Below are positions 10,281 to 21,959 of a stretch of 64,000 bases of DNA, piece by piece. Position 1 is the stretch's first letter. Every line of letters begins with the position of its first letter. Position numbers and translations under genes: made by a program. The notes under the pieces are model-generated. The model searched no databases. It was not told the origin of the DNA and saw only the letters and a list, made by a program, of their open reading frames with translations. The stretch is from Pictodentalium vernedei (Eukaryota > Mollusca > Scaphopoda > Dentaliida > Dentaliidae). The stretch lies in contig CM062292.1 of assembly GCA_031216915.1 (NCBI GenBank), forward strand, positions 208,341,262 through 208,405,261. The letters are read 5' to 3'.

Positions 10281-12101
10281 CAAGAGGCCAAGGGCCCTGA
10301 AGCGCTCATCTTGAACAGAACACAATTTAAACAGAGTCCAAGAATGAGTCTACATTAAGCAAGCCATCTCCATAGGCTACACTGTCAATCCTTGAGTCCC
10401 TCAGGAGTGACAAAAATAATCTGGGCATCATGCCTTTTCTTCAGTTGATCATAGAGTAAAATGTAGAGCTCCCCTATGAAGCCCCTTGATACAACCTATG
10501 TGGATTAATCTTAGTTACACACCTCTAGAGGGTACTGAATACAAAATTTTAAATTCTTCAGCAAAATGGCCAATTCCGGCTCCCATAGAGAGCCCAAATA
10601 TTAACCCAGGGTCTTGATTTGAACACAGTGGAATCTGACTTCCCTAGAGATGTTGTGTACTGAATATGAAAGCGTTCTGACTGTTGGATCTGAAGAAGAG
10701 AAATTGTAAAGAAATTTCTTCGAATTACACTAAGTTCAAATTTGGGCTACCATGTTGTACATTCTGACGAGTGGATCTGAGGAAGAAGATTTTTGAAGAA
10801 ATTCCCTCATATTGTCCGAAGTCAAATTTCATGTTCCCATATGGAGCCCAAATATTCACCTAGGCACTCAAATTGAACAACCTGGAATCTGACCCCCTCG
10901 AGATGTTGTATACCAAATATGAAAGCATTCCGACTGGTGGATCTGAAGAAGAAGATTTTAAAAAAAATTTCCTCATATTGCACTAAGTAAAAATTTGGGT
11001 TACCATAGTGAGCCCAAATATATACCTAGGGATCTGATTTGAACAAACTTGATCTGACCCCCTTAGAGATGTTGCATACCAAATATCAAAACATTCTGCC
11101 TGGTGGATCTGAACAAAGATAAAATTTGGGCTTCCGTAGGAAGCCCAAATATTAACCTATGGACTTGGTTTGAACAATCTTGAATCTGACCCTCATAGCA
11201 ATGATGTATACCAAACATTAGAAGATTCTGACTGGTGGTTCTGAATAAGAAGATTTTAAAATAATATTCCCCATATTACCCTATGTTAAAACTTCGGGCT
11301 CCTGTAGAGAGCCCAAATATGAACCAATGGGCTTTATTTCAACAAACTGTTATCTGACCCCCCCCCCCCCCTCCCCATGAATGCTGTATACCAAATATCA
11401 AAAGATTCTGATGATTGGTTCTGGAGAAAAGATTTTTTAATTTTTTGCAAATATGTCTACTCAGCATTTTTTCGATGCCCATTACAGAACACCCTAACAT
11501 AAACGATGGCAATTTCTTTTTACCATTCAATTCTACTGGTCCTAAGGATACTTCATACCAAATAACAGCTCTCTGTTCCGTGTGGTTTGGGAAATATGGG
11601 CGTTTGAAAATATTTCTATTTTTAGCTCCCAGGGTTCCCATGGGGATGCGGGAACTTTTTTTTGCATGGGTCAAGTACATATGACCCAATAATACCACAA
11701 ACCAAATTTGGTTCATACCGGACCATCGGTTCAGAAAATAGAAATTTTGGGCGGGGCCAAAAATCTTACCCCTCCTATTACGAAGCCAAATATTACTTCA
11801 CGAACTTCATTTGAACAAACTTGATTCTATACCTCATATGGAAGCTCTATAGCAAATATCAAGTCATTGTACACACTGATTCTTGAGAAGAAGATTTTTA
11901 AAAAATATTTTGGAGCATTTTCCGCCACTCCCTCCCTATGGGGCTGGGCATACTGAGTTGAACAAACATGAAATTCCCCTTTGGGACCATCACTCACACA
12001 AACTTTCACTTGAATTGGCCCAGTGGCTTTGGAGGATAAGACCAAAACATGGTATTGACGGACTACGGACGGAGAGCGATGACTTTGTCAAGATGAGCTA
12101 A
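10281..12101 (+). mobile_element. Hairpin-ended element A (HINE/pearl-like)
   Basis: Starts CAAGAGGCCAAGGGCCCTGA (small GGCC stem), then box GCTCATCTTGA at 10304-10314. It ends with 'gactttgtca' (TGAC-TTT-GTCA stem) and box TCAAGATGAGC at 12088-12098 followed by TAA. The boxes are perfectly complementary over 11 bp. The core holds about five diverged ~175-bp units, each with 'gggctcc..gagcccaaatat', 'accaaatat.aaa..attctgactg' and 'gaagaagattttta', plus a 3' segment and a short 'acggacggag' tract. No transposase frame is visible, so the element is non-autonomous. Assignment to the Helitron-associated group is inference from the CTAA end, the stems and insertion in an A-run. Confidence 0.75.
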
Positions 12102-12172
12102 GAAATTGATATTTTGGAAATTAATGTGTAAATTATTATATAAACAAGAATTATACAATATTTATTAACAAT

Positions 12173-13015
12173 GGGCAATAACTCCCATAATTTTCATCGG
12201 ATATGGTTGGTCATCGAACTTGACGTAGACATTATTGCTATAGAGACATATGCCAAACGGAATTGAAATCTGTTAACTATTGTTGAAGCTATGCCATAAA
12301 CAATGTTGTGAAAAAATGTTGATTGAAATATGCAAATTTCCAAGTCGAAAAACACCATAACTCTTGTAAAAATCATTGGACCATGCCCCAATTTGAACTT
12401 TACCTTCATTTTGATATAACTGAGACAGAAAGCCAGTTTGGCCCTGATCTATGAATCCAAACTCAAGTTATCATCGGAAACCAAAATGTTGACGGTAATG
12501 AGAAATTTCTAAGTCGAAACGGCCCATAACTCGATTAAAATAATGGACGGAACCCATAATCAAACTTGGCCTGTATTACAATCTGGGTAATACACGTACC
12601 AACTTTGGTTGAGATCAAATAATACAAACTGGACTTACCGATCGGAAACCAAAACTCTTAATAGATGGTCAAATTCTAATTCGGAAAGGGGGAATAACTC
12701 ATGTAAAAATAATGGGACGGAACCCATATTCGAACGTGGTCTGTATTACTAGCAGGGGAATACAGATACCAACTTTGGTTGAGATTAAATAATCCGAACT
12801 GGAGTTATCGGTCGGAAACAAAAAATCTTAATAGACGGTCAAATTCTAAGTCGAAAAGGGGCCATGACTCATGTAATAATAATTGGACGGAACCCATATT
12901 CGAACTTGGCCTGTATTACTAGCTGAAAAATACACATGCCAACTTTGGTTGAAATCAAATTATCCAAACTGGAGTTATCGGTCGGAAACCAATTGTTTAC
13001 GGACAGACGGACAAT

Positions 13016-13090
<75 letters not shown>

Positions 13091-13145
13091 GCGGAGAGAC
13101 GGACAGACAGAGAGTCCATTTACATAATACAACCGTTTTTACAAA
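12173..13145 (+). repeat. Second array family: ~172-bp units ending in a (GACA)n microsatellite
   Basis: Diverged units with 'gggacggaacccatattcgaac', 'ggcctgtattac', 'taccaactttggttga' and 'gagttatcggtcggaaacc' repeat with a period of 171-173 bp (the 'ggacggaaccca' phrase near 12545, 12716 and 12889). The last unit runs into 'acggacagacgg' and a GACA microsatellite. This core-then-microsatellite order parallels the hairpin-ended elements, but I could not define terminal boxes here. Confidence 0.75.
13017..13085 (+). repeat. (GACA)n microsatellite
   Basis: About 17 consecutive GACA units with almost no interruption, followed by imperfect 'acaggcggagagacgg'. It produces a spurious SVCL-repeat frame on the minus strand. 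Confidence 0.95.
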
Positions 13146-13215
13146 CGGACGTATAAAAAGGGGTGCCGATGGCCAGTCGTTCGTTATTTAGGGTTGCTGG
13201 AATTGGAGAATGGGA

Positions 13216-13268
13216 CGTGGCCGTTAGATACCTTGATGAGGATAAGAGGAATGGTAGATTATACCTCA
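13216..13268 (+). repeat. Highly conserved 53-bp direct repeat, right copy
   Basis: Matches 9650-9703 with one mismatch by eye, in the same orientation, 3.57 kb apart. Loose similarity continues downstream ('ctcatgcccctc'). Confidence 0.8.
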
Positions 13269-13269
13269 C

Positions 13270-13689
13270 TGATGATTTTTTCTCATGCCCCTCGTGTCCT
13301 CATTTGTTAGTTAGGGGTGCTGGAATTGGGGTGCAGCGACACGTCGTGCTTAAGCAAAGTGATCTGCTTGGACAACCCGGCTAGATGAAACATATCTTAA
13401 GGTATTCAGATCAAGAACAGGAATACCTGGAATAGGTTCAGAACTATCAGAACAGACAAGAAAAGTTAAAAATATTAACGAATGAGCTAAATATGTTCCA
13501 ACTGAAACGCTCTTCTATGCCACTGGAGTATACTTCGAAACAATCGAGTAGAGTATAGCAGACAAAAACAATAATAAAAGAGATGAAACATGTCCAGGAA
13601 TTGAGAAAAAGATTTTAGAAGTTTATGGGGTGTTTGTGGCAATTCTAACCACCCAAACCAGAAAACTACTCTAGTTCAATCGAACTTAC
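13270..13689. other. No supported feature
   Basis: AT-rich sequence with no recognisable gene or repeat. Confidence 0.3.
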
Positions 13690-14100
13690 CCCTTGGAGAC
13701 CTCTCGGTCCTATAGCACTACGTGCTACTCTTATATGCCCAAAATGGTGGCTTTGCCAAGACAGCTTCGGTGATTTTATACAGTTTTGGGTGATTTGAAG
13801 ATTGATTTGGGTAAATACATTTTCTCCTATTCAATCGAACACACTCTCCAAGCACACGCCCGTCCTTTAAGAAGCCTTCCGGGCTCATAGTAACGAGGTG
13901 ATACCATAGAAACTAAGATGGCAGCCTCCGGTATACAAAATTGACGGCGGAAATACTGTCACCCCAACAACACGCGGCGCGCATGTGCACTAAGACCACC
14001 TATCACTATGGGGATAACGCCACAAGATGGCCGCCCACGTGGGCAACCTTGACAACCAAACATGACGTAACTGAGTCACGTAACTATGACGTCACATCCT
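13690..14100 (+). repeat. Promoter-like dispersed repeat, single copy
   Basis: The part from about 13840 to 14098 aligns with 41510-41768 and with the reverse complement of 40258-40440. Shared blocks are 'cgtcct..', 'aagatggcagcctcc', 'aacaacacgcg.cgcgcatg', 'aagatggccgccca', 'atgacgtaact' and 'tatgacgtcac'. It carries AAGATGGCNGC (YY1-like) twice and TGACGTCA (CRE) once. The earlier part (13700-13760) also has 'tagcactacgtgcta', seen near 41565. Confidence 0.7.
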
Positions 14101-14167
14101 AGGTCCACCACCAGGTCCATCCAACCGGGGTCGATCTCCACATCTACTACAGTCGCAAAGCATTGCA

Positions 14168-14404
14168 TTAGTCCTTTGAACCCGCGAGGCCGTTTTCGTT
14201 TCCCAAGAACATGAAACGTCATAATTTCATTAAGTAGGAGGGCTATTTGAATGAGCGAAGTAGACCAATCAATATTTTCAACGTGCATCCCCAGGGCTGC
14301 ACGTTAAAAATATTAATTGGTCTGCAACCAAATAAAGAATATGGACTCTTCCAAATGGTGGCACTGAACTGACACGGAAGATACCACAGTGTTCAAAGGG
14401 TTAA
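14168..14404. mobile_element. TTAA-type MITE with central hairpin
   Basis: Left end TTAGTCCTTTGAACCC and right end, read inward, TTAACCCTTTGAACAC give short inverted termini next to TTAG/TTAA. The middle (14247-14315) is a near-perfect hairpin: GTAGACCAATCAATATTTTC runs into AACGTGCAT, with the complementary arm ending in ATTAATTGGTCTGC. The phrase ATATTAATTGGTCT is also found at 5489-5502. No coding capacity. Confidence 0.6.
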
Positions 14405-15446
14405 TAGCACGCGGAAATACCATGCATTACTAGTTTCTATCGAGAAATTTTATGGAGTCTAGCTGAAAATCTAGCTGAGCACTTCACGTATACGCACTAG
14501 CCTGGTACACATTTCCTATATACCTAAAAATAGGTAAGATAACTCCCGATAACCAGAACCACAGACGCAAACATTTGAGATGCGAATCTGTTCGAGGTTC
14601 GATTTGATGTTAAATTTTTTGTTCGATTAGAATCGAGCGAAAAATCGCGATCCATGGGCCTTGCTATATGTCCATAACCCAAAGACGAGCCGCATTTGTT
14701 AGAGGCATGCTTATCAACAATTGTCCACATACTTTATTAAAATGCAGCACAGCGCACCAATTTAGACAAACGTGTGGAATGTGCCGAACACAACGTGTAG
14801 ATCATAACACGAGTGATAGGATGAGACACGAACTCTCTGCGCTCCCAACTGGAAATGGGTCAACAGTTATTTGTTAGACTGGTTTTTGTTCAACATTTAT
14901 TAAATTACAGTCCACCTGGTTTCTCGGTTAATCAGCTTGTTCCGATATAATCCATAAAGAGGTCGATGGATCTATATGCTATACATCTAATTATCAAACA
15001 TCAGTCATTTTATCTCGGAGGTTTGTAAACACAGATGCCCCCGCGATAAACAACGCATGCTTCTGACAGGATGCTATCTGAAGCAGTAACCACCAGGATC
15101 AAGTGGATATTCGTAGAATTACAGAAAATGTGGTCTACCTCTCCGATAAAAATGATTTTTGCGAAAGGAAATAACAGACAGTTTACATTAAAACTTGGAG
15201 TGAGCAATCGCATAGTTAATATCAGACTTCATATGAAGACGGTGTCAGGAAGGTCAGACCCATCGTAATTTCATTCCTGGATCCACCATTGGCAATGTAC
15301 TTTTTCTGTTTCCCGCGACATTCGTTTTTGCAAAGAAAGTATTCACCATATATACAACCGGTGGACTTCAAGTTTGCTTGTTGTGCCCTTAAGTTTCAAG
15401 ACATTTCTTCTTGTCGCTCATAAATATTATTTGAATCATGAATGAA
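14405..15446. other. No supported feature
   Basis: Includes 'cgattagaatcgagcgaaaaatcgcgat' near 14623, an inverted TCGATT motif of unknown origin. The open frames at 14668-14877 and 15010-15268 have no recognisable domain. Confidence 0.3.
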
Positions 15447-17264
15447 AGTGTCAATGACACTGTAGCTCAACTTGTCAAGACAAAGACATGTACATGTATA
15501 GTATGTGACACAGCAATGACAAACATCTAGGTAATGACCTGATTACAAAGGTACATATAAAGTATTGTAACGGTCTGTACATAAATACTGACCGTTGCCT
15601 GTAACAAATGTATAGGTAAAGTATTGTAAAGGTGGGTGACAGTCAGATGCTAAACTAGAAAAAAAATCTTTGAGTCCCAGAGTGGGTCTGACTGAACCCC
15701 AAAATATTTGTTCTCATAGCACAGTGATAACAAAGGCACCCCAAAACACACTCATTCCTGTCCCAAGGTGAAAACAAAGGTACCCAAGAAGTTTCGTGAA
15801 GACCAGTTCACAAATATGAGCTGTGTAGAAGTTGTGACAAAAAACTGATTGGACCTAATTTCGGTACAAAATGGCCACTGGCAGCCATCTTGAATTTTGG
15901 ACCACACCCAGAAACACTTGTTCTCGTCCCAAGGTGATAACAAAGGTACCCAAGAAGTTTTGTGAAGATCGGTTCATAAACACAGCATCTAGCCCGAGCC
16001 GTATTGACATGTGCACTTGCAGTGTATAAGTAGCACTGAATAAATCAAAGTTCATCTAATTTGCATAATTTCTGCACGAGAAAAAAACCCGTACTATATG
16101 TGATGTATTCCATGTTACTAAACATTCATACAAAAATTTATTCAAATCAGAACTGTCATACAGAAGTTCTGTACAAAAGACTGATTGCACTAATTTTGGT
16201 ACAAAATGGCTGCTGGTGGCCATCTTGAATTTCGGACCACACCCAAAAACACTCGTTCTCATCCCACGGTGATAACAAAGGTACCCAAGAAGTTTCGTGA
16301 AGATCGGTTCATAAATACAGACTCTAGCCCGAGCCGTATAGAAGTTATGTACAAAAAACTGATTAGACCTAATTTCGGTACAAAATGGCCACTGGCAGCC
16401 ATCTTGAATTTTGGACCGCACCCAGAAACACTCGTTCTCGTCCCAAGGTGATAACAAAGGTACCCAAGACGTTTCGTGGAGATCGGTTCATAAATGCAGA
16501 CTCTAGCCCGAGCCGTATTGACGTGTACTTACAGTGTATAAGTAGCACTGAACAAATCAAAGTTCATTTAATTTGCATAATTTCTGCACGAGAAAAAAAC
16601 CCGTATTATATGTGATGTATCCCATGGTACTAAACATTCACACAAAAAATTATTCAAATCAGAGCTTTCATACGGAAGTTCTGTGCAAAAATCTGATTGC
16701 ACCAAATTTTGTACAAAATGGCTGCCATCGGCCATCATGAATTTCGGACCGGACCCAAAAACACTCGTTCTCGTCCCACGGTGATAACAAAGGTACCCAA
16801 GGAGTTTCGTAAAGATCGGTTCATAAATACGGCCTCTAGCCCGAGCCGTATTGGCATTTGCACTTACAGTGCTGAAAGTACACCAAAAAACATCAAAGTT
16901 AGTCTAATTTGCATAATTTACGCACGAGAAAAAAACCCGTATTATATGTGATGTATCCCATGGTACTAAACATTCATACAAAAAATTATTCAAATCAGAG
17001 CTTTCATATGGAAGTTCTGTACAAAAAACAGATTTCTGCATCGTCGGTACAAAATGGTGGCTGGCAGCCATCTTGAATTTCGGACCGCACCCAAAAACAC
17101 TCGTTCTCGTCCCATGGTCATAACAAAGGTACCCAAGAAGTTTCGTAAAGATCGATTCATAAATACGGCCTCTAGCCCGAGCCGTATCCAATTGTTGACG
17201 GACAGACGGACGACGGACCATGGCATAAGCTCAAATTTGGTTCTTCGCCAAAGTTGAGCTAAAA
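15447..17264 (+). mobile_element. Hairpin-ended element B
   Basis: Starts with the stem AGTGTCA-A-TGACACT (15447-15461) and box TAGCTCAACTTG (15463-15474). It ends with AGCTCAA-A-TTTGG-loop-CCAAA-G-TTGAGCT (17228-17260) and then AAAAA. The last 11 bases of the 3' arm (AAGTTGAGCTA) complement the 5' box perfectly. The core (15690-17190) has diverged units of about 335 bp with ~170-bp half-units: 'caaaatggccactggcagcc', 'cttgaatt.cggaccacaccc', 'ctcgttctcgtcccaaggtg' and 'gatcggttcataaatacag'. A 'gacggacagacggacgac' tract precedes the 3' stem. Short frames in this core are repeat artefacts. Confidence 0.78.
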
Positions 17265-17305
17265 ACGATTGATCCAATTGCCTAAAGACAGTCGAAATCA
17301 CTTAA

Positions 17306-20300
17306 TGAAAGTGTCAATGACACTGTAGCTTAACTTGTGTGTTGTGTTTGATGAAAAGGATAATGTTCAATGTTTATAAAAGGATTATGAAATAATACAA
17401 GAATTGTGATAATTGGGAATATGTTCATTTCTGTTCCCTGTATGCTATGTTTATGATAAAAATAATATGAGGTGTACACTGTACTAAAGATCTGAGGGGT
17501 GGGTTAATATGACCTCACAGTTAATATACGTGGCCCTCACAGTTAACATATATCAACAAATACAATACAATGAAATTATTCCAAAATGAGTCATCCTATC
17601 AAGTTACATTAAAATCCCTTCATAAATATGGCCTGTAGACTGTGCTAAAGGTTTTCGGGCTTCGGGCCCCTGTAGCCGTCAGTTTCCCAATTGCGTCCAA
17701 AGGGGACGTTCTCATCTAGACATTATATGAAGTCAACCTACCAAGTTACAATGAAATCCCTCCATAAATACGACCTGTAGACTGTGCTAAAGGTTTTCGG
17801 GCTTCAGGCAGCCATCAAGGCTGAATGATCGTGACCAAAAGGGGACGTTCTCATCTGGACACTATTTGGAGTCATCCTACCAAGCTACAATAAAATCCCT
17901 TCATAATTATGACCTGTAGACTGTTCTAAAGGTTTTCGGGCTTTGGGCCCCTGAAGCCGTCACAGTTGCCCACTCGTGTCCAAAAGGGGACGTTCTCATC
18001 TAGACATTATATGAAGTCAACCTACCAAGTTACAATGAAATCCCTGCATAAATATGACCTTAGACTGTGCTAAAGGTTTTCGGGCTTCGGGCTCGGGCAG
18101 CCATCATGGTTGAATGATCGCAACCAAAGGGGACAATCTCATCTGGGCATCATCTGGAGTGATCCTGCGAAGTTACAATGAAATCCCTTCATAAATATGA
18201 CCTGTAGACCGTGTTCAAGGTTTTCGGGCTTCGGGCACCTGTAGCCATCACAGTTGACCAATCACGACCAAAAGGGGATGTCATCATCTAGGCATTATAT
18301 GGAGTCAACCTAACAATGTTACAATGAAATCCTTCTATAAATATAAACTTTTGCCTATGCTAAAGGTTTTTGGGCTCGGGCACCCATCAAGGCTGAATGA
18401 TCACGGCCAAAATGGGACGTTCTCATCTTGACCTTATTTGGAGTCAACCTACCAAGTTACAATGAAATCCCTTCATAAATATGACCTGTAGACAGTGCTA
18501 AAGGTTTTTGGGCTTCGGGCACCTTTAGCCGTCAAAGTTGCCCAAACATGTCCAAAAGGGGACGTTCTCATCTAGGCATTATATGAAGTCAACCTACCAA
18601 GTTACAATGAAATCCCTTCACAAATATGACTTGTAGACTGTGCTTAAGGTTTTCGGGCTTCGGGTTCGGGCAGCCATCATGGTTGAATAATCGCAACCAA
18701 AGGGGACAATCTCATCTGGGCATCATCTGGAATGATCCTATGAAGTTACAATGAAATCCCTTCATAAATATGGCCTGTAGACTGTGCTCAAGGTTTTTGG
18801 GCTTCGGGCACTTGTAGCCAACACAGCTGACCAATTACGACCAAAAGGGGATGTCATCATCTAGGCATTATATGGAGTCAACCTAATAGGTTACAATGAA
18901 ATCCTTCCATAAATATGACCTTTTACCTATGCTAAAGGGTTTTGGGCTCGGGCACCCATCAAGGCTGAATGATGGCGATCAAAAGGGGACGTTCTCATCT
19001 AGACATTATTTGGAGCCATCCTACCAAGTTACAATGAAATCCCCTCATAAATATGACCTGTAGACTGTGCTAAAGGTTTTCGGGCTTCGGGCACCTTTAG
19101 CTGTCACAGTTGCCCAATCATGTCCAAAAGGGGACGTTCTCACCTAGACATTATATGAGGTTAACCTACCAAGTTACAATGAAATCCCTTCATAAATATG
19201 ACCTGTGTAGACTGTGCTAAAGGTTTTCGGGCTTCGGGCTCGGGCAGCCATCATGGGTGAATGATCGCACGTTCTCATCTAGACATTATATGAAGTTAAC
19301 CTACCAAGTTACAATGAAATCCCTTCATAAATATGACCTGTAGACTGTGCTAAAGGTTTTCGGGCTTCGGGCTTGGGCAGCCATCATGGTTGAATGATCG
19401 CAACCATAGGGGACAATTTCATCTGAGCATCATCTGGAGTGATCCTAAGAAGTTACAATGAAATCCCTTCATAAATATGACCTGTAGACTGTGCTCAAGG
19501 TTTTCGGGCTTCGGGCACTTGTAGCCATCACAACTGACCAATCACGACCGAAAGGGGATGTCATCATCTAGGCATTATATGGAGTCAACCTAACAGGTTA
19601 CAATGAAATCCTTCCATAAATATGACCTTTTGCCTATGCTAAAGGTTTTTGGGCTCGGGCACCCATCAAGGCTGCATGATCGCGATCAAAATGGGACGTT
19701 CTCATCTAGACATTATTTGGAGTCATCCTGCCAAGTTACAATGGAATCATTTCATAAATATGACCTCTAGACTGTGCTAAAGGTTTTCGGGCTTCGGGCT
19801 CCTGTAGCCGTCACAGTTGCCCAATCACGTCCAAAGGGGGACTTTCTCATCTAGACATTGTATGAAGTCAACCCACCAAGTTACAATGAAATTCCTCAAT
19901 AAATATGACCTTTAGACTGCGCTAAAGGTTTTCGGGTTTTGGGCTCGGGCAGTCGTCACGGTTGGCAGATCATGCCCAAATGGGGAAATTCGCATCTAGA
20001 CATCATAAGGAGTCATCCTACCAAGATACAATGAAATCCCTCCACATTAAACATGACCTGCAGACTGTGCTAAAAGTTTTTGGGTTTTCGGGCTTGGGCA
20101 GCCATCACGGTTGATGGATCATGCCCAAAAGGGGACGTTCTCGTCTAGGCACTATACAGAGGCATCCTACCAAGTTACAATGAAATCCCTTCATAAATAC
20201 GACCTGTAGACTGTGCTAATGGTTTTCGGGTTTTGGGCTCGGGCAGCCATACCGGTTGCCCGATCGCGACCAAAAGGGGACGTTCTCATCTAGACATGAC

Positions 20301-20492
20301 CCCAAACCTGCATATGAAATTACGTGACGATCAGACAAGAACTGCGGGGTGTAGCCCGTGCTAAAGGAAATGTGAACAGACGTCACAGACTCACAGACTC
20401 ACAGACTAACAGACTCACAGACTCACAGACTAACAGACTTCAGCACGCGTGATGGCAATAGCTTATCTTGACTATGTCAAGTTAAGCTAAAA
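17306..20492 (+). mobile_element. Hairpin-ended element C
   Basis: Begins 45 bp after element B ends, with the same 5' stem (AGTGTCAATGACACT, 17310-17324) but a different box, TAGCTTAACTTG (17326-17337). It ends with TAGCTTATCTTGAC-TAT-GTCAAGTTAAGCTA (20459-20489) and then AAAA. The 3' arm CAAGTTAAGCTA complements the 5' box over 12 of 12 bases, including the C-to-T change relative to element B. A 'cacagactcacagactaac' microsatellite lies at 20384-20440. No coding capacity is visible. Confidence 0.8.
17600..20330 (+). repeat. ~145-bp tandem core of element C (~19 units)
   Basis: The phrase 'ctaaaggttttcgggcttcg' or a variant recurs about every 137-147 bp from 17648 to 20220. Each unit also has 'aagttacaatgaaatccctt', 'cataaatatgacctgtagac', 'ccatca..gttgaatgatcg' and 'aaaggggacgttctcatcta'. 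Two alternating unit types (a 'ctgtagccgtcacagttgcc' type and a 'gggcagccatcatggttgaa' type) suggest a dimeric higher-order arrangement in part of the array. Confidence 0.9.
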
Positions 20493-20731
20493 AAAAGATG
20501 TGAATCATAAAAGAATTCAGGATTTAATCGTCTGCACTCTGGTCTATTCGAGAAGGAACAAACGGAAAATACATGCGCTGGAACAGCATTCTAACCCTAT
20601 TTGTAATAAATTTATTACATTTAGCGTTGAGATGAAAGATGCATTCCAAACCCATCTGTAATGAATTTATTACATTTAGTGTCGTATTACATTTAGGGTT
20701 GGCACAATGCGCATAAATGATGGGAAATGAT

Positions 20732-20910
20732 TTAAACCTTCGCCCATCGTAGCGGTTATATCATACCAATGGTATTCACAAAAAAATGCTTTCATTTTTT
20801 TCAGTTTTGCCTCCAAAACATAGCCCATGGGCTCTAAGATAGGTTTCTGAGGCAACAATTGAGAATATTTAGTTATTCAAGAAATTGTTCGTGCGTGTAT
20901 CATCCAACAG
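20732..20910. mobile_element. Degenerate family 1 MITE
   Basis: 'ttaaaccttcgcccatcgtagcgg', 'ggtattcacaaaaaaatg', 'ttttgcctccaaaacatagccc' and 'tagttattcaagaaattg' follow the same order as in the copy at 68-309, with heavy divergence. Both termini are eroded. Confidence 0.5.
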
Positions 20911-20954
20911 TTGTGTTTATTTATTTGGCAGAGTGATGAACCATTTGTGTCGTC

Positions 20955-21330
20955 AAAATGTGTCTTCACCTTGTTATAATTTTTGGAAGGGTGCATATAG
21001 ACACCCTCCATAAATTGTAACAAGGCAAATCTATACATACGAAATCATATCTCACTGAAGGCAATGTGAAGAACATTCACAGAGCTGAAATTTTCAAGTT
21101 GCGATGCCTACACTTCAGAATAAACCCTAAAGAAGGGCTTCCAGCACTGTACCAGTAAAGGTGTATCACAAAGAAGCATACTGTATCCTGATATTTTGTC
21201 AATAGACATTACGCCGACGGACATTTCACTGGTAGTTATTAACCCAAGAGACCAACGGATATACTCGCAATACTTAAAAGATGTCTTCTGAAGTGTACAC
21301 GAAGAAGTACAATTGAAATAATAGCGCATA
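20955..21330 (+). repeat. Dispersed hairpin repeat (partner at 39.6 kb)
   Basis: 'caccttgttataatttttgg' pairs with 'ccataaattgtaacaagg' around the apex AGGGTGCATATAGACACCCT. Downstream similarity to 39650-39800 includes 'aaggcaaatc', 'acgaaat', 'gaac.acattcacag' and 'gcctacacttcaga'. Confidence 0.6.
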
Positions 21331-21955
21331 GACTCACAACCGTATCAAACAAAGTGTTGATCTGCACATTTGGTACTTTCGTAGTTATCCAATTATTATT
21401 ATTTAGTAATAATTATATACATTTTATTGTCCACATTATTATTATTGTTAGAGCTGGGCGATTTAGATTTTTCAGATTCGGTTTCGGTTCTGTTGCAGGA
21501 AAAAACCTCGGTTTCGGTTCGGTTGTTCTATGTGTTAAGAGCATATAGTAAATAACACTTCAGACTCATTAACTTGGAAAAAAATTGAAACAGTTTGTAC
21601 ACCACTCGCCACAAAAAAACATATCTCTATGTATGTCCATTGAGTTCAGCCATACTCCCCTTTGGTCATTCTTGGGAGTTCTAAGGCACCACTTGCTCAA
21701 CCTGTTGAGTCCGAAAAAACACAAATAATGGAACAAATTAATAAAGTTCATCCAATCTATGTTGTGTTCTCATTGTCACATTTTCTTCCTTATTATCCAG
21801 TGGATATATCCCGGTGAGTGGTCGAATTACAAATCACCGACTCATAGAATAAGATCGGCAAAATAATTATTTCGAAGCTTCAATTTTAGCCAAGAACAAC
21901 TAACCTCAGTCTTTAAAAAGAGAATGAACTACTTTCAAAATCTTTGTTGGCGGCA
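21331..21955. other. No supported feature; possible DNA-transposon end at 21447
   Basis: 'tagagctgggcgatttagat' followed by 'ttcggtttcggttc' repeats resembles hAT-type terminal sequence in style, but no matching opposite end was found. The remainder is featureless. Confidence 0.25.
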
Positions 21956-21959
21956 TACC

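Noticed and set aside
12869..13191. Open frames with SVCL or RQTD repeats
   Set aside because: They are direct translations of the (GACA)n microsatellite, open on both strands, with no domain.
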